From the NCBI GenBank assembly GCA_964247055.1, contig OZ176055.1, positions 1,798,001 to 1,862,000 on the forward strand: 64,000 nt of DNA. Direction: 5' to 3'. The position numbers and the translations under genes are program-made. This DNA is from Paragordius varius (Eukaryota > Nematomorpha). The notes beneath the pieces are model-generated. The model was given only the letters and a program-made list of their open reading frames with translations, was not told where the DNA came from and searched no databases. Shown here piece after piece: positions 51,110-62,640 of this stretch (positions are counted from its first letter, which is position 1; each line of letters begins with the position of its first letter).

Positions 51110-51600
51110 GGTCCCATAATTTATGCTTCTATTTTAATAAAAATTATATAAGTATGCCAAAATATTCAAATAAAATTTTGTTTCGAGAAAAAATTTCTAT
51201 GTCAAACTACTTCTGCGCCATTTTTTACAATTTTTTACAAAATATCACTTATATTTAAATGTAAAATTAAAGCTAATTTTTTATTTAAATTACATCTAAC
51301 AGGGATAGAAATAGAAAAAGCGGTTTTTGTTTTATTTTTCAATTTTACCATTGCACACATGTCACGTTGACTAAATTTTTACCTCACGGTTTTAGCTTAA
51401 ACAAGGAATATCAAGTATTTTTAAAAAAATTTCATATAGTTCGGTTTATTAATGGTAAATAAGTGCAAAGTTTTGCCATGGTTTTTATTCATTCCATATT
51501 TTTTAAAGAATTTAATTTTAAACAGGCCTGAGGTATCCAACTATCCCAACTTGAATCGAAACACCTTAATGAATGTGCAGCATCTAAGTATTAATAAACC
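51110..51600 (+). repeat. Repeat R1, copy 2 (left end missing)
   Basis: Matches R1 from ATGCCAAAATATTCAAATAA to the right-end GAGGTATCCAACTATCCC and the tail GCATCTAAGTATT. The left GGGGTA palindrome is absent. It forms an inverted pair with 51765-52330. Confidence 0.7.
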
Positions 51601-51764
51601 GCAATATTAAAAATTCATTTATAAATACAGAAACTTAAACGTAAAAATTTAGTCGTAAAATGTGCGCATTAGCTAAATTTAAAAATAATACAAAATAAGC
51701 CCTTTCTATTGCCATTAATGTAAAATGTAATTAAATTAAAAATTAGCTTTGATTTTAGCAAAAT

Positions 51765-52330
51765 TAACACTTGGATACAACACATTCATTTTAGTCCTTG
51801 GATTTAAATTGGGGTAGTTAGATACCCCAGGCCTGTTAAAATTCAATTTTAAAAAAATAAGGAAGGAATCGAAGTCCTGTTAAAATTTTCCACTTATATA
51901 ACATTAATAAACCGAAATATATAATAAATTTTATTCAAAAATACTTGATGTTACTTATTTTAAGCTAAAACCGAAAGGTAAAAATTTCGTCAACGTGACA
52001 TGTGTTTAATGGTAAATTAAAAATAATACAAAATAAACAGCTTTCTCTATTTTTATCAATGTTAGATGAAATTAAATAAAAAAATTAGCTTTAATTTTAC
52101 CCTTAAAATTAAATGAAGACGATATTTTGCAAAATTGCAAAATAAAAATGGCGTCAAAGTAGTTTGACATGTTTTTTTTTTCAAAACAAAATTTTATTTA
52201 GATATTTTGGCATATTTATATAGTTTTTATTAGAACAGAAGCATATATTTTTGGAACGTTTCCTTCAGTAGTTTTAAATCTTAACCATTTTGATGGGGGT
52301 ATTTAGATACCCCAATATGAATCGAAGTGT
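51765..52330 (-). repeat. Repeat R1, copy 3, complete and inverted
   Basis: Read on the minus strand it runs from GGGGTATCTAAATACCCCCA (near 52315) to GGGGTATCTAACTACCCC (near 51812) and the tail GTATCCAAGTGTTAATTTTG. This is the best-preserved copy, with both terminal palindromes. Confidence 0.75.
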
Positions 52331-52339
52331 TAAATAGAA

Positions 52340-52470
52340 ATTTGGTCGAAGTTAGATATGGAATTTTTTCAAAACTAAATTTTTAGATATATTGGCTTAT
52401 TTATATAATTTAGGATAGAAGCATAAATTTAAATCGGAACTGTTTCTTCCAGTAGTTCAAAAATATCCAC
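52340..52470 (-). repeat. Repeat R1 fragment
   Basis: The minus strand contains GAACTACTGGAAGAAACAGT, ATGCTTCTATCCTAAA and GCCAATATATCTAAAAATTT, matching the left part of R1. It adjoins copy 3 in the same orientation. Confidence 0.55.
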
Positions 52471-52539
52471 TTAGCATCCTATACATTTTGGGGTAATTTC
52501 TCCCTGAGCGATTGAGCGATTTGAAATTCTAATATCCAA

Positions 52540-52665
52540 AAAATTAATTAAGGTATTAAATCAAACTTAAAAAGCTTTCTTGACCTTTTAGGTGCATTAT
52601 ACAATTTTTTTAAAAAAAAATGTAAAATTGTAAAAAATTCTCATCTCAAACTTTTGCTAATGTAA
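52540..52665 (+). repeat. Interspersed repeat R2, copy 3, left half
   Basis: Ends CTCAAACTTTTGCTAATGTA and is cut by the Helitron at 52666; it continues at 54202. The left half shares CCTTTTAGGTGCATTATAC with copy 2. Confidence 0.65.
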
Positions 52666-54201
52666 TCTATATGTTTATAAGAATGAAAAATGCTGCTTTG
52701 TGATCTGGTTTCGGAAAACCGGTAGACCCATTTAAATCCAAATGTCGAAAAATATAATTATTAATGAATCCCCGACAGTAGCTTCGCCCTTTTTTGAATT
52801 AGGTCCCCAGTTCGGGCCCACCCCATGTAAAAAGCGGGATTTTGAAAATAAAACACAAAAATCGTGTCTTTGAGACAATTTTTCGGAAAGCGTGTTAAAG
52901 CATTCGATTCCAAATATGATTTTTTTTACTTATTTTCCATTGCGCCGAACATAGTCGGCTCGCTTTTTTAATTTAGGACCTCTGTCAAACCCCTCCCCCC
53001 GTATGCCATTTTTTTCAAAAAAAAACGAAGTCCACAAAAATAATATTTTGAATCTATATTTCGTCCAAGGTATGACGTAAAAATTCAATGAGGATTCCAT
53101 AGTCATGCGTTTCGTTTGTATTGGATGCTGGATAAGGAGCTACCCCCTAGAAACTGATCCGTCATATCGAAATAGCGTGCCTTTGGAGCTAAATTTCAGA
53201 AAACCTATCAGGCCATATGAGTTTGATAGGCTTAGAATAATATCCGTACCAAGGCAAATAGGTCATGCGGTTTTTTTTAAATAAGCCGTCTAGGACCTTT
53301 GGGCCCTAAAAAATGCGCTATCATACCTAAATCATTTATTATCCCTTACAAATATTTTAGTATAGGGGTTATTTCAATGAGTCGCTAAGAAAGGTTTTGC
53401 GCCCTGAAATATTCGCCGCCATAGAAAATTTTTTTAGTTTTGAGGCTATATTTGTAAAAACTTATAGGAACATATGAAAATTATACCAGATATTCCCCAT
53501 ATAAAAAAACATTTTCCCAACGCTTTTTTATACCTGCTTCTGGGTAAGAAGCTACACGCCAAAAACTGCGCCCCTATATAAAGCGTTGTTTTGGAACTAA
53601 TTTAAAGAAAATTCATGCCATATGAGCTTATTTAAAGTTCAAAATATTACCCGTAACTAGGTAAAAATTAACGTCAGGCTTTTTTTTATTAGCCGTTAAT
53701 TTGGGGCCATTATCCCCTAAAGATACGCCATCATATAACGATTATTATAGTGTTGAGGTATTTTTTCGAATAACCCATGAGACGGTGGTAGATGATTCCA
53801 AATATTATCCCTATATAGGCCAAAAATTTAACTTAGCGCTTTTTCCATATGGGCCTATGGGTAGGGGTCCAATTTAAAACTGAGATGCCATTCAAAAATG
53901 GCGTGACTTGGAGCTAATTTTCAAAAAACTCAAGAAGCCATACGAGTTCAATAAAGGCTTTAAATATTACTCATAGGGGGTAAAAATTATAATGTAGCGG
54001 GTTTTTCCGTTAGCCTTCAATTTGGGGCCTTTACACCAGTAAACAAGGCACCATTTGAAAAATGCTACGACATCATAGCTATTAAATAATGTTTCGTAAT
54101 TATTTATGGATCATTTTAATGATCCTTTTTTCAAAAAGCCCCCTCCCCCAGAAGTCCGAAGGACTTACTCGGGCTGCGTAGCAGCACAAGTTTTACGCTA
54201 G
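52666..54201 (+). mobile_element. Helitron copy 4, full-length non-autonomous
   Basis: A|TCTATATGTTTATAAGAATG at 52666 and CTAG|T at 54198-54201; 1536 bp. The 5' block (CCGGTAGACCCATTTAAAT, TTCGGGCCCACCCCATG) is followed by a degenerate array of alternating half-units: type B near 53129, 53543 and 53860, type A near 53284, 53690 and 54013. The 3' end is GAAGTCC-GAA-GGACTTA plus GCTGC-GTA-GCAGC. It sits inside an R2 repeat, which fixes both boundaries. No Rep/helicase gene. Confidence 0.88.
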
Positions 54202-54530
54202 TAGGCAAATAAAAGTATATTATGGTTAAAATGAAATAATTACCTTAAAATATCAGGCAACATTTTACCTGTAAAACCTTGATGTATCGTGTTTAAAAAA
54301 TGTCCCAATGTTAGACTCTAGAATTACACAAAAATATAAAAAATATAAGCAATTTTTTAATATGGGAAAACAATGTTTGATAATTAAATTTAAACTAAAA
54401 TAAATTTTTAAACTGTAGTTATTTAATTTTCTGGAATATATAACTACCTCAATATGTTAACTAAGACAACAAAAGTGAAAAGGTAATGAACTGTTAAAAG
54501 CAAAATAATATTATTATAAAATTTAATTTT
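54202..54530 (+). repeat. Interspersed repeat R2, copy 3, right half
   Basis: Resumes TAGGCAAATAAAAGTATATT and ATGGTTA, then shows AGACAACAAAAGTGAAAAGG, matching copy 2 (AGGACAAAAAAGTGAAAAAG). Confidence 0.65.
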
Positions 54531-55195
54531 TAGATATAAACATCCATTATTTATAGGCTAACATTGAAATCCGCGCAAAAAAGTCGAGAAAATATTTTTA
54601 TGGTAGATTATAGCACTCTTATTTTAAAAAATGCATAATGTGTTAAAAAATTTAATTATTAGCAAAAATATAATGTACCCTATGGCTAAGGTGACCAGAC
54701 GTCCCGCTTTTGGTGGGACAGTCCCGCTTTTTCACACTTTGTCCCGCGTCCCGCTACGTTTTTAAAATGTCCCGCTTTTTCACGATTATATAAAAAAATT
54801 TTTTTAATACAAATAAATTTTTTTTATCATTAAATATCTTTAAAATCTATTCAATTTTAAATTAAAATTTTTTATTTTTAAATTAAAAATATTTATTTTT
54901 TTCGAATTTATATCATATGATTATACACTTTGCTTCCTACTACTATTGTCATCAATCAAAAAGCCAAGTTAATATCACAGATCGCTAGATTAAAAGACAA
55001 ATTAAAACCACAAATCGGTCGCTTACACGTTTATTTCAGAAAATTAAGGTAATATAATATACTATGCTAATATTTTAGTTTTATTACTTTGTTAACATAT
55101 CAAAAAGCCAAATTAATACCACAAATCGGTACCTTCCACGTTTATTCCAGAAAACTAAGGTAATATAATATTTATACTAATAGTAGTTTATAAAT

Positions 55196-55423
55196 ATGAG
55201 CACAAAAGGAGGTTGTAAATTCAACGATGAATTAATGAAAGAATTTCCTTTTATAAAAAAAACGAAGAATAAATCATCTGTTAAATGTCTTATATGCGAG
55301 GGGGAATTCACTCTAGCACATGGCGGCAAGCATCATATTACAAAGCATGTGGAAACACAGAAACATATAAAATGTTTAGATATGGCGGCATCATCTTACA
55401 AAATGAGCGATTTTTTTCGATAA
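55196..55423 (+). CDS. BED-type zinc finger N-terminus of hAT transposase
   Basis: 75 codons from ATG, ending in TAA. KCLICEGEF, then HGGKHHITKHVETQKH, gives a Cys-x2-Cys and closing His pair typical of the DNA-binding BED finger of hAT transposases and related ZMYM/SCAND3-like proteins, and FNDELMKEFPFI precedes it as in those families. It ends with YKMSDFFR at a stop; the catalytic region that should follow is in other frames, so the protein is truncated and unlikely to act as a transposase. It could still bind the element's ends; that is speculation. Confidence 0.75.
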   Translation: MSTKGGCKFNDELMKEFPFIKKTKNKSSVKCLICEGEFTLAHGGKHHITKHVETQKHIKCLDMAASSYKMSDFFR

Positions 55424-55519
55424 ACCGCTTTTGGAGAGGAAGAAAAGAATTTGGCACTAGCTGAGGGCGTGTTCTCTTTTCACGCCGTTAATCATAATCT
55501 TTAGATCTATGGACTGTAC

Positions 55520-57010
55520 CTCACAGATTATTCCATAAAAAAATTACATGTGCCCGTACAAAGGCTGAAGCCATTGTGTGCAATGTCCTTTCGCCACATG
55601 TATTTTCCGAAATACAAAAAGATTTGCTTATCTCTATACTCTGATCATCAACATGAAACAAAATTATTTCCCACTTTAATAAGATATTTTGATTCAGAAA
55701 CCGGAGTAAAAATTAAAATTTTAGATTTAATTTCTTTACCCGGTAAAAATTCCTAAATAATATTTACTTCAGTAATGTTTATTCTATAAAAAATTAATTT
55801 AAAACAAAATTATCGCATATTGCGCTGACAACACCAATACGAACTTCGGTGGAAAAGCAAGGAGGGAAACAAAAAATATTTTATAAATTAGCAGAAAATC
55901 TTAATCAAAACATTATTGGCGTTAGGTGAGCAGCGCATATAATACACAACGATATTCAAACAGCTGCTGATTTGTCACCCCTAGATATGGAAATTGTAGT
56001 TGTTGAAATATATTCCTATTTTTATATATACACGGTACGCGTGAAACGCTTAGGAATTCTGTGAAAATGCAGAAGTTCAATATCAAAAAATGCTTGGATA
56101 TTGTAAAACTCGTTGGTTAGCTTTTATGACAGCTATCGAAGGAATTTTAAAAATGTATGATCCTTTAAAATCATTTTTTTATCACAGGACAAATGTCCTA
56201 CAACTTTAAAAAAGTTTTTTAAAAGTGATTCTTCAAAAATATGGTTAGAATTCTTACATAATCAAGCTTCTCTCTTTCAAAATGTGATTAAATTTATAGA
56301 TTGTGGCAAAATTTCGGCAATCGAAGTAGCCAATGAAGTTAATAACCTAAAATTCCAATCGGAACGGTTAGAAAATAATTTTATACCATTAACCATCCGC
56401 AATATAATAAATAATTTAGAAAAACAAGGCTTAATAAATCGCCAAGATATCCTGTACCATATAAAAATGTTTTATACAAACTGTTAAGATTATTTGGAAG
56501 GCTGGACGGTGCAATTTAATGAAATTGATTATTTGCATTGGATAACATAAAAAAACCTGAATTTAATTGGTGCGATGTAATCATTTGATTGAATCTGCAT
56601 CTCCCAAAAATTCCCAAAAAGTAATCTTTTAGAAAATGATTTTTTTCTGAAGTATCATTAGTCAAAAGATATATTAATAATGAAAAACTTAAATTAAGGA
56701 CAAAAGAAAAATATACAGTAGAAAAGAAATGGTTGGAAATATTTCATCATTTTGAAGCCAACTATATTACATACAATATTTAAAAATTGTGGAATTCGCA
56801 CTATCTTTACCTGGAACCAACGCTGCTAGAGGGCTTTTTTTCCACAGTATATGTGTGGACATCGGTAAAATCAAATTTATTTTCTTGAAACTTTAAAGGG
56901 AATTTTATTTGTCAAATATAATTTGACAATTTCTTGTGAAGACTTTTACAATATTTTAAAAAATGATGACAATCTGCTAAAACGCATTCACTCAAACAAA
57001 AAATATACCA
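55520..57010 (+). pseudogene. Degraded hAT transposase, plus-strand copy
   Basis: Fragments in several frames follow hAT order: ARTKAEAIVCNVLSPHVF, then KLFPTLIRYFDSETGVKIKI and ISLPGKNS near 55680-55755. Next come FYKLAENLNQNIIGV and AAHIIHN (55890-55950), LGYCKTRWLAL (about 56100-56130), and a dimerisation-region segment with IWLEFLHNQASLFQNVIKF (56240-56490). Several stops and shifts break the frame. The longest intact piece is 56284-56487. Confidence 0.8.
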
Positions 57011-57049
57011 AAGAATAAAATATTTTCTTTAAAGTTTTGTGTTAAAAAA

Positions 57050-57800
57050 TAAACAAAATTACTTAAAATATTATATAAGTCTTCATAATTTGTCAAATTA
57101 TATTTGAACATATAAGATGGCTTTTATTCAACATTTAAATTTGATTCCGTGTCCTTACTTAACTGTGAAAAAACGCGTTCAATAGCAGTGGTTCAGCTAA
57201 AGATAATGCAAATTCTACAATTAAAATATTATACTTTGGAACATAATTTTTTTAAAAATGATTATTTTAACCATTTCTATCCTACGTATTTTTTTCTGTT
57301 GCCCATAATATAAGTTTTCATTCAATATATTTATTTAATAATGAGACTTCATAAAAAATGTCATTGTGCACCGTCTTGTCTTCCAAATAATCGTTTCTGT
57401 TTGTATAAAACATTTTTATATTTGGCCATTCATTGAGCCTTGTTTTTCTGGATGCTTTATAATATTGTGATTAGGTAATGGTATAAAATTATTTTCTAAC
57501 CTTTTTTGACTTGGAATTTTGACCTTTGTCCTGTGATAAAAAATAGGATTCTAGGAGATCACATTTTTATAAATATTTCAATCGCTGGCAAAAGAGCTAA
57601 CCAACAGTTCTACAATAATCCAAGCATTTTAACATCTATATTTTCCACATCCAGGGGTAACAAATCAGTAGCTGTTTGAATAGCGTTATGTATCTCCCAA
57701 TAATGTTTTGATTAAGATTATTCGCTAAATTGTTAAAAATATTTTTTGTGCCGCTTCTTGCATCACACAAGCGCACTTTGTGATGATTTTATTATTTTTT
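57050..57800 (-). pseudogene. Second, inverted hAT transposase segment
   Basis: The reverse complement reproduces the plus-strand transposase region in the same order. It has AACAATTTAGCGAATAATCT with CAAAACATTATTGG (near 57740-57700, cf. 55890-55920), then ATGCTTGGATTATTGTAGAA (cf. 56090), TTATCACAGGACAAA (near 57540, cf. 56180), AGAAAATAATTTTATACCAT (near 57500, cf. 56370), ATGTTTTATACAAACAG (near 57405, cf. 56470) and the ATTATCTTTAGCTGAACCAC region (near 57210, cf. 56800). It has diverged from, and is missing segments relative to, the plus copy. The two copies lie tail to tail. Confidence 0.78.
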
Positions 57801-58039
57801 TCTATAATATTACAATCACTTCACCCTTTGTTCGTGCACATGTAAATTTATTGAATAAGGTAGAGCAGCCTGTAAGGTACAATTTTTTTTTATTTATAAT
57901 GTATTTGTGTTAAAAATAAATAAATATTACAATAAGTTTTTTGTATAAAAATTTTTGGTTGTCCCCAATGACCCCCCCCCCCCCTTCTTAGATTTGTCCC
58001 GCTTTTTCTTTCAAAAAATCTGGTCACCTTACCTATGGC

Positions 58040-59700
58040 TATTCGGAGCTTGGTGAAAACAGTATAAAAACTAATTTAAACTATTAAAAATACATATTTT
58101 CTATTGAATTCGATTGTACAACATAATTTTATCACCTCAGAATTCGTTCGTTTTCAATCCTTATATCAAAAATGTGTTTTGCGTTTTTAGTAATGTTCAT
58201 GCCCGGAAAAGCCGAAAATTTAAGACTTCGGAGCCCACATAAATGATATATTTTAATGAAGCCCTTAGCCTTACCCCAAAATTAGCATAAATGTGCGCAA
58301 GCGATTTTTCGTTATAGACCAATTTATACAAAAGTGTTAATATTAATAATATATCACTAGGAAGGCCCAAAACCAAAAGCCTCATCATAATCTGGAATCT
58401 ATCAATGATTTTCTTTTCCTTCAATTTTTTGCACAGTGGAATCTAACATAGTTTAGGGCAATGTCGGCATTTTAAAGCTAATTGCTTTTAAGCTGAGATT
58501 AACAATGTGATATTCTCGGATTTTCGCATAAAAAATTAAAATTATGGATATTGTTTTGCAAAAACATGATATATTTTATTTTTCGAAATAAAGCATTTAA
58601 CGTCCATTACTTATATTTAAACAGATAAACCTTTTTGGGTTTTGCAAATACGATTCCCATTCTATTATCTGTACTATTTTTCATTACATGAAAATGTTAG
58701 ATTTGTAAGCGTATATACCAATAAAACTTTAAATATTTTAGGATCACAGAGGGGGAAGAGCCGTATCTAGCATATAAACTACTGCTTCGACTAAATATAA
58801 AAAATGGCTCGATTACAATACATTTTATGGTACTTTTATAACTACTAGCGAAATAAATGACACTAGACCACAAATTTTAAGTTTTTTCAAGTGCCATTCT
58901 TGTAAATTTAAAATTTACATAAAAAGTTATGACATAATTTTTTTATTAGGGTTTTCACAAAAATTTGGCCCCGATTATACATTAAATTCGAATTTTCACA
59001 AAATTCTAGATATAGAGCCATGTATATATAACATTTGAAAGGACAAAAGACTGAAACTTTCGAATGGTAATAATATATTTAATTGAATCTGATGTAGGTT
59101 ATTTAACTTTATATAGACAAAATTTTTCATTCTTAATCCAAAATTTTCACAAACGAACTAAATTAAAAACCATATAAATTATTTAAATACAATCTTTGAA
59201 AAACTTTTGGCTCCCCTTTTTATGAAAAATTATTATTTATTTTACCTAGTGAATAATAAGATGCTCAGTTGTAACTGTAAATTTATTACATAACAGCTGT
59301 AAAAGATCCAGAATACCCTAAACTGTGTTTGTCGCTTTCATTTCCAATATTAAATATTGATGTAAAACATATAATTATGCATTTTATAGCGTTTTTATTA
59401 CACTCGAATGATACATTAAAAACGGGCATTTGTATATCAAACCAAAACATTTTCTAGTAACATTTTGATAAAGAGGGCGCATAATCTTAAATAATCAAAT
59501 CATACATGATTCTTAGGTGGAACTATAATTTTTATATCAGATATATTGTTAAAATAATAGTAGATATCAGAAAATGTAAATAACTCGAGTGGCAGAAAAA
59601 TTTGTTCAAATTTTTTCATTCTATGGCCTTTTAAGGCGCATTAAACAAAAAGATGTTACAAATCCTTGCCAACTTTATCCGCCACATATGCATTTCTTCT
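58040..59700. other. AT-rich intergenic stretch
   Basis: No gene recognised. At 59620-59700, GGCCTTTTAAGGCGCATTAA and CCAACTTTATCCGCCAC resemble part of R2. The minus-strand open frame at 58197-58424 has no recognisable similarity. Confidence 0.35.
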
Positions 59701-59709
59701 TAACACTTT

Positions 59710-60252
59710 AATTCGAATGGGGTATCTAAACGACTATATTTAAGTTGATTGTGAAAAAACTTATAAAAGTCAATATTTAAATTTTTCCTTCTACCTCATT
59801 AAGAATATAAATAAGCTATTAAATAAAATTTAATTTTGAAAAAAAGTTCCACATCACTACGCCATTATTACCTTACATCCTTTTTGCGAAATATCGTTAA
59901 TCTTAAGCTAAAATTAAGGCTAATTTTTTATTTATATTACATCTAACATTAGCAGAAAAAGTGGTTTATTTTGTATTGTTTTAGAATTTATGCACACATG
60001 TCATGTTGACTAAATATTTAATATTGGGTTTGACTTTAAAATAAGTATAATTAAGTAATTTAAGTGAATTTTTTTATGTATTTCGGTTTATTAATCTTAT
60101 AAAAGCGCAAACTTTTGCCATGGATTTAATTCTTTACATATTTTTTGAATTACTTATTTTAAAACAAGCCTAGGGTATCTAACGATCCCATTTTGAATTA
60201 AGGACTGAAAATTAATTGAGACACTGAAATGAATGTGTTGTATCCAAGTGTT
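59710..60252 (+). repeat. Repeat R1, copy 4, diverged
   Basis: Left edge GGGGTATCTAAACGACTA, right edge AGGGTATCTAACGATCCC and tail TGTTGTATCCAAGTGTTAAA. Inner landmarks are worn but in order. Confidence 0.65.
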
Positions 60253-60966
60253 AAATCATAAAAAAACTGTCAAAATATAATATGGTTAATATTAAAATTA
60301 ATTTTATATAAAATATTTCATTAAATTATGATAACAAATTTATCAATTGTTTGTGTGTATGTTTTAGCCATTTTTTATAATAATAGGTTATCACCTACAA
60401 GGCTCTCCAAAATTCCATCTATAAAAGTAATTTTGTATTAAAGTTTTTGAAACAATTTCAGGCATAATTCTGGAAAAATTTAACGACCCCAGTTTTTTCG
60501 GATTTTGAGAGCCCATCATCAACTATATCTAAAAAATTTGGTATTCTAAAACATAAAAGAGATACCTCTAAATGTCATACACTATGTATTATATAAATTG
60601 TAATTTTTGTAGTTGCAAACGTCATAAAACAAACCGTTATTTCACCTTTGCAATAAAATATTTTACAGCTAATTAATTTGTTTATTATATAATCCACAAA
60701 TTATAAAAGCCTAATCGCTAAATTTGTATAATTATTTACCTTTCTTTCCCATATATGTTATCAATTTATTTAAAAATTATAAAGTCACGTTTATTTATTT
60801 TTGAGCTACGATGATTTAAATCATATAGGTATATATATATATATATTAATAGAGATAAAAACGTATATTGATTAAATATTTGGGTGTTTATTGATAAACA
60901 TATATATTTATTTTGTTTTCATTCTCTTACCCTATCTGTCTTCGCAAATAAATATATAATTAAATT

Positions 60967-61030
60967 ATGGGAAAAAATGTTAGCAAATTAAAAGCGGACG
61001 ATTTGAAGGATTTGGAAAAGAACACGCACT
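60967..61030 (+). CDS. First coding exon of a neuronal calcium-sensor protein
   Basis: ATG opens MGKNVSKLKADDLKDLEKNT, then His and one base of the next codon before a GTATGT donor. This matches the start of neurocalcin/hippocalcin/VILIP-type sensors (MGKQNSKLRPEVLQDL then RENTEF). Gly2 with Ser6 and Lys7 is the N-myristoylation signal by which these EF-hand proteins attach to membranes when calcium binds. Phase 1 with T as the first base fits the conserved Phe that follows (TTT/TTC). The remaining exons with the EF-hands were not found with confidence. A weak candidate at 61421-61612 (LTRWYHNNYM.., SDGSSLIKQLSYAFRRFN) resembles the WY..GDAS..F region but is out of phase. The rest may lie beyond the window. 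Subfamily (neurocalcin, hippocalcin, VILIP or NCS-1) not settled. Confidence 0.7.
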
Positions 61031-62640
61031 GTATGTTTTTTAAATATTTTAATATATTTTTTCTAAAGTAAATTATGGACTTATTATAAAAAATTATATT
61101 TATAATAATTATTATTATTGTATAAATTGGAAAGTTATTGGAAATATCTTATTTTCCGGAAAATTTTTATTTAAAGTTTTGCCATAATATATCTACCCAA
61201 CATTTGTCTTAATTTAGTATATTTTTCATAATATAAATTATACAAGTTTGAAAAAATGTAGTGAGATTGCGTTCTTTTACAGGTCTAAGATTATGGTTTT
61301 ACACATTTAGTAATTTAAATAACTTAATATTTCATAAATGCCTAGACTACAGGAGATAATAAAACTAAATACTAGATATATTTTTAGATTATGGATCAGA
61401 TATTTTATTTTGCTTAAAAGTTGACTCGCTGGTATCACAATAATTACATGTACATATATTTTTTAACCAAATATTTAAAAAGGCATCCTCGACAAATCTA
61501 TAAATATATTGATTTAACATTTGATTTCTGTTTATTGAGGTTGGCAACTTTTTCGGACGGCAGTTCCTTAATAAAACAACTTTCTTATGCGTTTCGCAGA
61601 TTCAATTTTTTATTGTGATTTAAAACTGTATACGAAATTCTCTACATCCAACAAATAATTATAAATATATTTCCACTTTTTTTACAGCGATAATAAGTAG
61701 ACACACAAATCCTTAATTAATTTTTTTCAATAATCAAATCACTCTATTTTGTCTGATATTTTATATTGTCAATTGATGTCTTTAATATGAAACAAGAACT
61801 TTTTAATGACAAATTTGAGGTCGTTATCTTCGGCGTCATCAAATTTGGTAGACAAAGTGTTTTTTCCACACATTTCTACGACTTTTGGTATGACACAATA
61901 TAAAATGAAATTATGTTGCTAAATTTTAATTTATACTTTAAAGCTTTTTTTTAATTATAATATTTTTTGCAAAATTAGCATGTATTTAAATTTGAAATAG
62001 CGGTTTATGTAGGTGTAGGACAATATCATAATTTGATAATAATTGGGGTTTAAATATTAGAAAGCATTTATGCCATATTAACCAAATAATTTGATTTGAC
62101 ATTTAGCTTTATCAAAAATTCGAAACTAAGGCGCACGGGCGATGTTATGGACTTTTCCGAATTAACTTTTATTTATTATATGATCATAACTTTTTTAATT
62201 CATTGAAAAATTCTCGTATATTTTTGATTTTTTTCGGTCACAATTAATCATACATTAATTTTCTTTTGTATTTTATTTTATTCGTTTTTGCTAATAAATC
62301 CTAATGATAATATTATAAAACATCATGCGGTCAATTTGAGAATGCTACACTAATCAAACTGTCTTCTTAATTGTGGAATGGGTATTACTTTATGCCGGAA
62401 AATTTTCCCAACATGCTTTTTTATTGCTACCGGTCATATATGGATGCGCTAATGTTTTGAGTTTTTGCTGTGTTTAATTGAAAATGGGTGTTTTGCCAGG
62501 CCTGGCCAGACAATATCGCTTAAGGCACATGAACCGCAGATTACCGACATTTTGTGTAAACCACCTATAAAACACCTTATTGAAAAAAAAAACTTATATT
62601 AAAATAGCAATAAATGTTTCATATATTCAACAACATTTCC
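61031..62640. other. Probable intron 1 of the calcium-sensor gene
   Basis: AT-rich, no clear exon. ATG-led open bits (for example at 61790) have no recognisable similarity. Confidence 0.35.

Larger units (their letters stand above)
54679..58039. mobile_element. hAT-superfamily DNA transposon, 3345 bp, with 8-bp target duplication
   Basis: The element spans 54687-58031. Terminal inverted repeats are TAAGGTGACCAGA at the left and TCTGGTCACCTTA at the right. It is flanked by direct copies of CCTATGGC (54679-54686 and 58032-58039), the 8-bp duplication typical of hAT. Subterminal TCCCGCTTTT/GTCCCGC motifs occur at both ends. Near 54957-55175 a roughly 110-bp leader segment (CAAAAAGCCAA..ACAAATCGGT) is repeated twice. 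Inside are a BED-type finger ORF, a degraded hAT transposase on the plus strand, and a second, inverted transposase segment on the minus strand that converges on the first near 57000. A C14 run lies at 57971-57984. Confidence 0.9.

Noticed and set aside
61421-61618. Possible second exon of the calcium-sensor gene (LTRWYHNNYM, SDGSSLIKQLSYAFRRFN)
   Set aside because: The resemblance to the WY..GDAS region is weak, spacing is too long, and the phase does not fit the exon ending at 61030.
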